Positions 61,001-64,000 of a DNA stretch of 64,000 nucleotides are shown here, piece by piece (position 1 is the first letter of the stretch; each line of letters begins with the position of its first letter). Origin of the DNA: Moringa oleifera (Eukaryota > Streptophyta > Magnoliopsida > Brassicales > Moringaceae); assembly GCA_021397835.1 (NCBI GenBank), contig JAJFZO010000799.1:1922001-1986000 (forward strand), written 5' to 3'. The notes below the pieces were generated by a model. That model was not told the origin of the DNA and searched no databases. It saw only the letters and a program-made list of their open reading frames with translations. The position numbers and the translations under genes were made by a program.

Positions 61001-63827
61001 GGAATAGGTAAAACCACATGTGGGATTCAAAATTAGGAGGGGCAACAACGTTAGATTTTGGCATGACTTGGGGTGTGGAGGTAGACCACTTTTGGAGGAA
61101 TTTTGATATATCTATCAACTTGTTTGTAACAAAGAAGCATGAGCAAGTGAGTACATCGCTTCACATAGGGAAGCTGTAAAATGAGAGGTTGCATTTAGGA
61201 GGAATGTGTAGGATTGGGAGATCGAGCTGGTTAGGCAGTTTTTGAAGCACAAATACAAGTTCAAACCAGACTTGATTATTGAAGGTAGAGTCTCTTGGAG
61301 GAGGATTTTCAGTGAAGTCTTTCTTTAAGAAAGTTATTGCTGTCCAAGGAAGTATGGTGTCCACTCAAAAACATTGGAATTTAATTTGGAAAGAAGGAGT
61401 GCTTCTAAAGGTGGAGTTTTTTTGAGGCTGCTTGGGCCTCTAACCCTTGACAACTTGCCGAAAAGGTGACCAACACTTCCAAATAAGTGCTTCTTATGTA
61501 AAAAAACAAGCAGAATTTGTGAATCAAGTACTTGTTTGGTGTAGATGAACTAGAGAAATTTGGAAAAGTGTGCTGGTTTCGTTGGGTTGAGTTTGGTGAT
61601 GGTGGGATCGGTGACTGTAGAATCGAGGGCTCGGGGGGACATAAGGATTGCTGGGGTAGAAAGAAAATTACTACGTTGATCCTGCTTCTTATTTTTTGGC
61701 TAGTATAAGGGAAGAGGAATAGAAGGGCTTTTGAAGGGATGATAGTAAGAAATAGATGGATTTATATCTTAAAATTATGGATAACGGGGGATTTTTTTGT
61801 AAATGAGGAGGATCTTGTAGAGTTCATTGATGTTTTCACTTTTAGACAGCAATTAACTCACTTTATGTATATGGGACGGCACCCCTTAATGCCTCATAGC
61901 TAACATAATGTTTTATTTTGTTTCTGAAAAAAAAAAATGTAAGAATTCAGAATATGAAAATGTAATGGCTCGTTTTTAGCACGAAAGTCAGGAAGTTTGA
62001 AATAGTGATGTGTTCATTGAACTTGCATAATGTTGTAATCATGCTTTAATATTATTCTTGACTGCTCATGTGTGCTTCTGTTTTTCGTCATGTAAAATGT
62101 TTAGAAGCCCATCAATTTTCTTCATATACTTGGGTTTTTGATTTGATCTTATTATCCTATGTTCCTTGTGATGAATGATTAGTGGCCCCATTAGCTACTT
62201 TTTGTTGTGTTACTAAAATGACAGTTCCATATGGAAATTCCTAGATTTGTTGGCTGGAGTTACTCGTGTTTCTTGGTCGTGAGAATGGAAAGTTCTTCTG
62301 GCAAACAGGCAGAACATGCTTGACATAATATTTTGATTGTGGTGAGTGGTGCTGGAGACGTAGATGGTTGTAGAAGTGTTGTCACTGTTTCTCATTGCAA
62401 TGATGGTCTTTAGGTGCAGCTAGTGCTGGTTTTGAGTAGAAAATGGCGCTTAGTTTTAGACCGCTTGCAAAGATGTTGCCATTTCAAAAGGTATTGGCTA
62501 GTCAAAGGAACCAAAAGAAAAAAGGGCTGGCTATGATTATTTATTATAATTTTAATTACAATGTGAAGTTTTGTAGTTGGGTCCTCTTTTGAGTTTCAAT
62601 TTGTTAGCTTTTATTTGCATTCAAAGTTGCCAATGTTCAATTCCCTATTGAAGCACTACTGTACTTGGGGTTGGGGACAGGGTTTGTTTCTAGCACACCC
62701 CGGGTCCCATGCATTAGTCAGTTGGGTCCTAACTGGGAGAAAGGCGGATAGAAGTCTGTTGGATACCATCGTTATCAAAAAATTTTATCCAACGTTTTAT
62801 TGCCTTTTTTGGAAAAAGCCTTAAGTTGTCTTGGTCTCCAGCCATGGTAGGAAGGTTTAGATTTATTTGCTTTAGTGGTCTTCTCATTCTTAACCTCTCA
62901 CTGGGAGACAAGAGATATGATGATAGTAGCATGCTGATCACTGAGATATTTGGCAGTTGAAGTGGTGGTGGCTGTGCAATATATATATATATAGAAGCTG
63001 AGAACCCATCCAAGGTAGGGCCACTTTGTGTACCCATCCATGCACGGTAAACTTGGGGAAGCAGCCTTGAACCCCACAAGACAACCTCTAGAAACAGCAT
63101 GGATTTTAATTTTTTGCAAATGCAATCCCAACGGCTTGAATCCGGGATCTTGTTCCTCGTCAGTTTGCACCTTACCAGTGAGACAACCCCGTGGGGTGTG
63201 GCATTGCAACATTGACGAGGCAAAACAGGTGACGACACGGCACCACCAGGCACTAGTAACAGTAGTGGTGTGAATTCTGGGAGGTGTAGTGCAAGGATGG
63301 CATTGAGGCTGCAGTGCCCTTTTAAGTTAGTAAAGGGTTTATTTTTCTTTTCTATTTTCTTCCTATCACCCTTGTTAAACTTTCTTCTGAGACAAAGTAG
63401 AAGTTATAAGAATGTTTGCCATATTGGTCAAGGAAAAGTGGGTTCACGGATTTCTAATAATGACCCTTGTATCGAATCACCCTGAAAGGGATTAAATAAA
63501 CCACTGTCAAAACTTTCAACTTATCCTTCAGTGAATTGTGTGCTTAATTCAGTTTGTATTTCCTGCAATCGTAAGTTTCAGGTTAGTCTAGGCTTTCTAT
63601 AAAGGCATCAAGGATAAAGTTTATGCACACTTGCATGTTTTATTTGCAAGGCAAGAGCTATGTCCAGAGAAGAGGATGTTATTCTATCCAAACCTCCCAA
63701 AAATTATTGGCTCTGATTGTCTCGAGGTTCGTATAAGATCTATACACAGTGTTTCCAGGAGTTCATCTGCATGCCATATTTTTGGTCACACACATTTTTG
63801 CTGGGATGCTGTGCTTGATGGTATCAG
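58096..63827 (+). CDS. Calcineurin-like metallophosphoesterase, probably organelle-targeted (3' end outside the window)
   Basis: Exons 58096-58470, 59320-59439, 59525-59575, 60357-60505 and 63651-63827 are phase-consistent and end with a GTATTG donor; the last exon(s) lie beyond the window. The N-terminus (MVVRIGPSCLSLSQQYGHKQ and a following Arg-rich stretch) looks like a transit peptide. Metal-binding signatures are VFVISDLHTDY (D-x-H), LLVAGDVAE (GD), VLYVPGNHDLW (GNHD), ITFSHFVPR (H) and HIFGHTHFCWD (GHTH), the complete five-motif set of the superfamily. The substrate is unknown. The ATG at 58096 is the first in-frame one. Intron 4 (60506-63650) is 3.1 kb and holds a LINE and a SINE-like sequence. 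Confidence 0.87.
60986..61938 (+). mobile_element. 5'-truncated LINE with A tail and target duplication, in an intron
   Basis: The sequence matches the C-terminal end of plant LINE ORF2: RFWHD-like start near 61055, a shifted SVKSFFKKVIAV segment near 61310-61345, WNLIWKEGVLLKVEFF near 61375-61420 and LTTCRKG near 61445. It ends in an A run (61927-61937). AGAATTCAGGATATGCAAAGG (60965-60985) is nearly repeated after the tail as AGAATTCAGAATATGAAAATG (61942-61962), a target-site duplication typical of target-primed insertion. Confidence 0.7.
62975..63205 (-). mobile_element. Probable tRNA-derived SINE in an intron
   Basis: The minus strand contains TGTCTCACTGGTAAGGTGC (63185-63167), like a tRNA A box, and CCGGATTCAAGCC (63145-63133), like a B box, about 40 nt apart. 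A non-coding body follows and then a (TA)n tail (62978-62992). This is the layout of a plant SINE. A 174-codon minus-strand open frame across it (62729-63253) has no recognisable domain and is not called. Confidence 0.45.
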
Positions 63828-64000
63828 GTATTGTCTACAAAACAAATTTATTTACTGATACTGCTTGTAGTTAACACTGCACTCAGAAGAAAAATGAGAT
63901 TACCTTGAACCGTTGAAGGAAAGAACAATAGGGATCATTTATTCGGGACACATGTATATCCTTGTGTCTTAACATTTGTTCTAGCATTGAATACTTTCTG

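Noticed and set aside
62729..63253. 174-codon minus-strand frame in the phosphoesterase intron
   Set aside because: Overlaps a SINE-like sequence with a (TA)n tail, has no recognisable domain and a composition unlike its neighbours.

Overview
This is a eukaryotic window, almost certainly the nuclear genome of a (probably woody) eudicot. The genes are split by GT-AG introns, the intergenic DNA is very AT-rich, the proteins are plant families (pectate lyase, UPF0426, CYP85-clan P450), and about half the span is decayed plant transposons (copia, Ty3-gypsy, hAT, CACTA, PIF/Harbinger, LINE, SINE). No bacterial features, CRISPR arrays or operons are present. All gene models were spliced by eye from splice sites, reading phase and family conservation.

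Layout. 1-514 (-): 5' end of a METTL21-type methyltransferase gene that runs off the left edge. 3235-8550 (-): a three-exon UPF0426 gene whose 4.8 kb intron holds a fold-back element. 9990-28700: a transposon graveyard. It contains a hAT-like element (about 10.0-13.7 kb), a truncated copia element with a 1.3 kb LTR (13.7-17.6 kb), a Ty3-gypsy 5' end with LTR (17.6-18.65 kb), and a CACTA transposase remnant (21.3-27.05 kb). The CACTA remnant is split by a 3.65 kb insertion that itself carries a second copia-type LTR. A second partial Ty3 LTR ends the block at 28.7 kb.

29967-39000 is gene-dense: an intact nine-exon P450, a six-exon plant gene of unknown function with a minor-spliceosome (U12, AT-AC) intron, and a convergent four-exon pectate lyase. 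40492-47076 (-) is a seven-exon gene for a probable organelle-targeted protein with a conserved basic helical domain. 47.1-52.6 kb is mostly unassignable decayed DNA with a DUF1985-like remnant. 52650-57098 is a full-length PIF/Harbinger element with its TTA target duplication, a decayed DDE transposase, a decayed Myb-like partner on the opposite strand, and six 113 bp repeats between them. 58096 to the right edge (+) is a calcineurin-like metallophosphoesterase gene, with a LINE and a probable SINE in its last visible intron.

The host genes have unrelated housekeeping or metabolic roles (protein methylation, plastid protein of unknown function, oxidative metabolism, cell-wall pectin cleavage, phosphoester hydrolysis) and do not form a pathway. 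The most notable signals are the U12 intron, the Harbinger element with a repeat array in its divergent promoter and stops only at expected tryptophan codons, and the layered transposon insertions.
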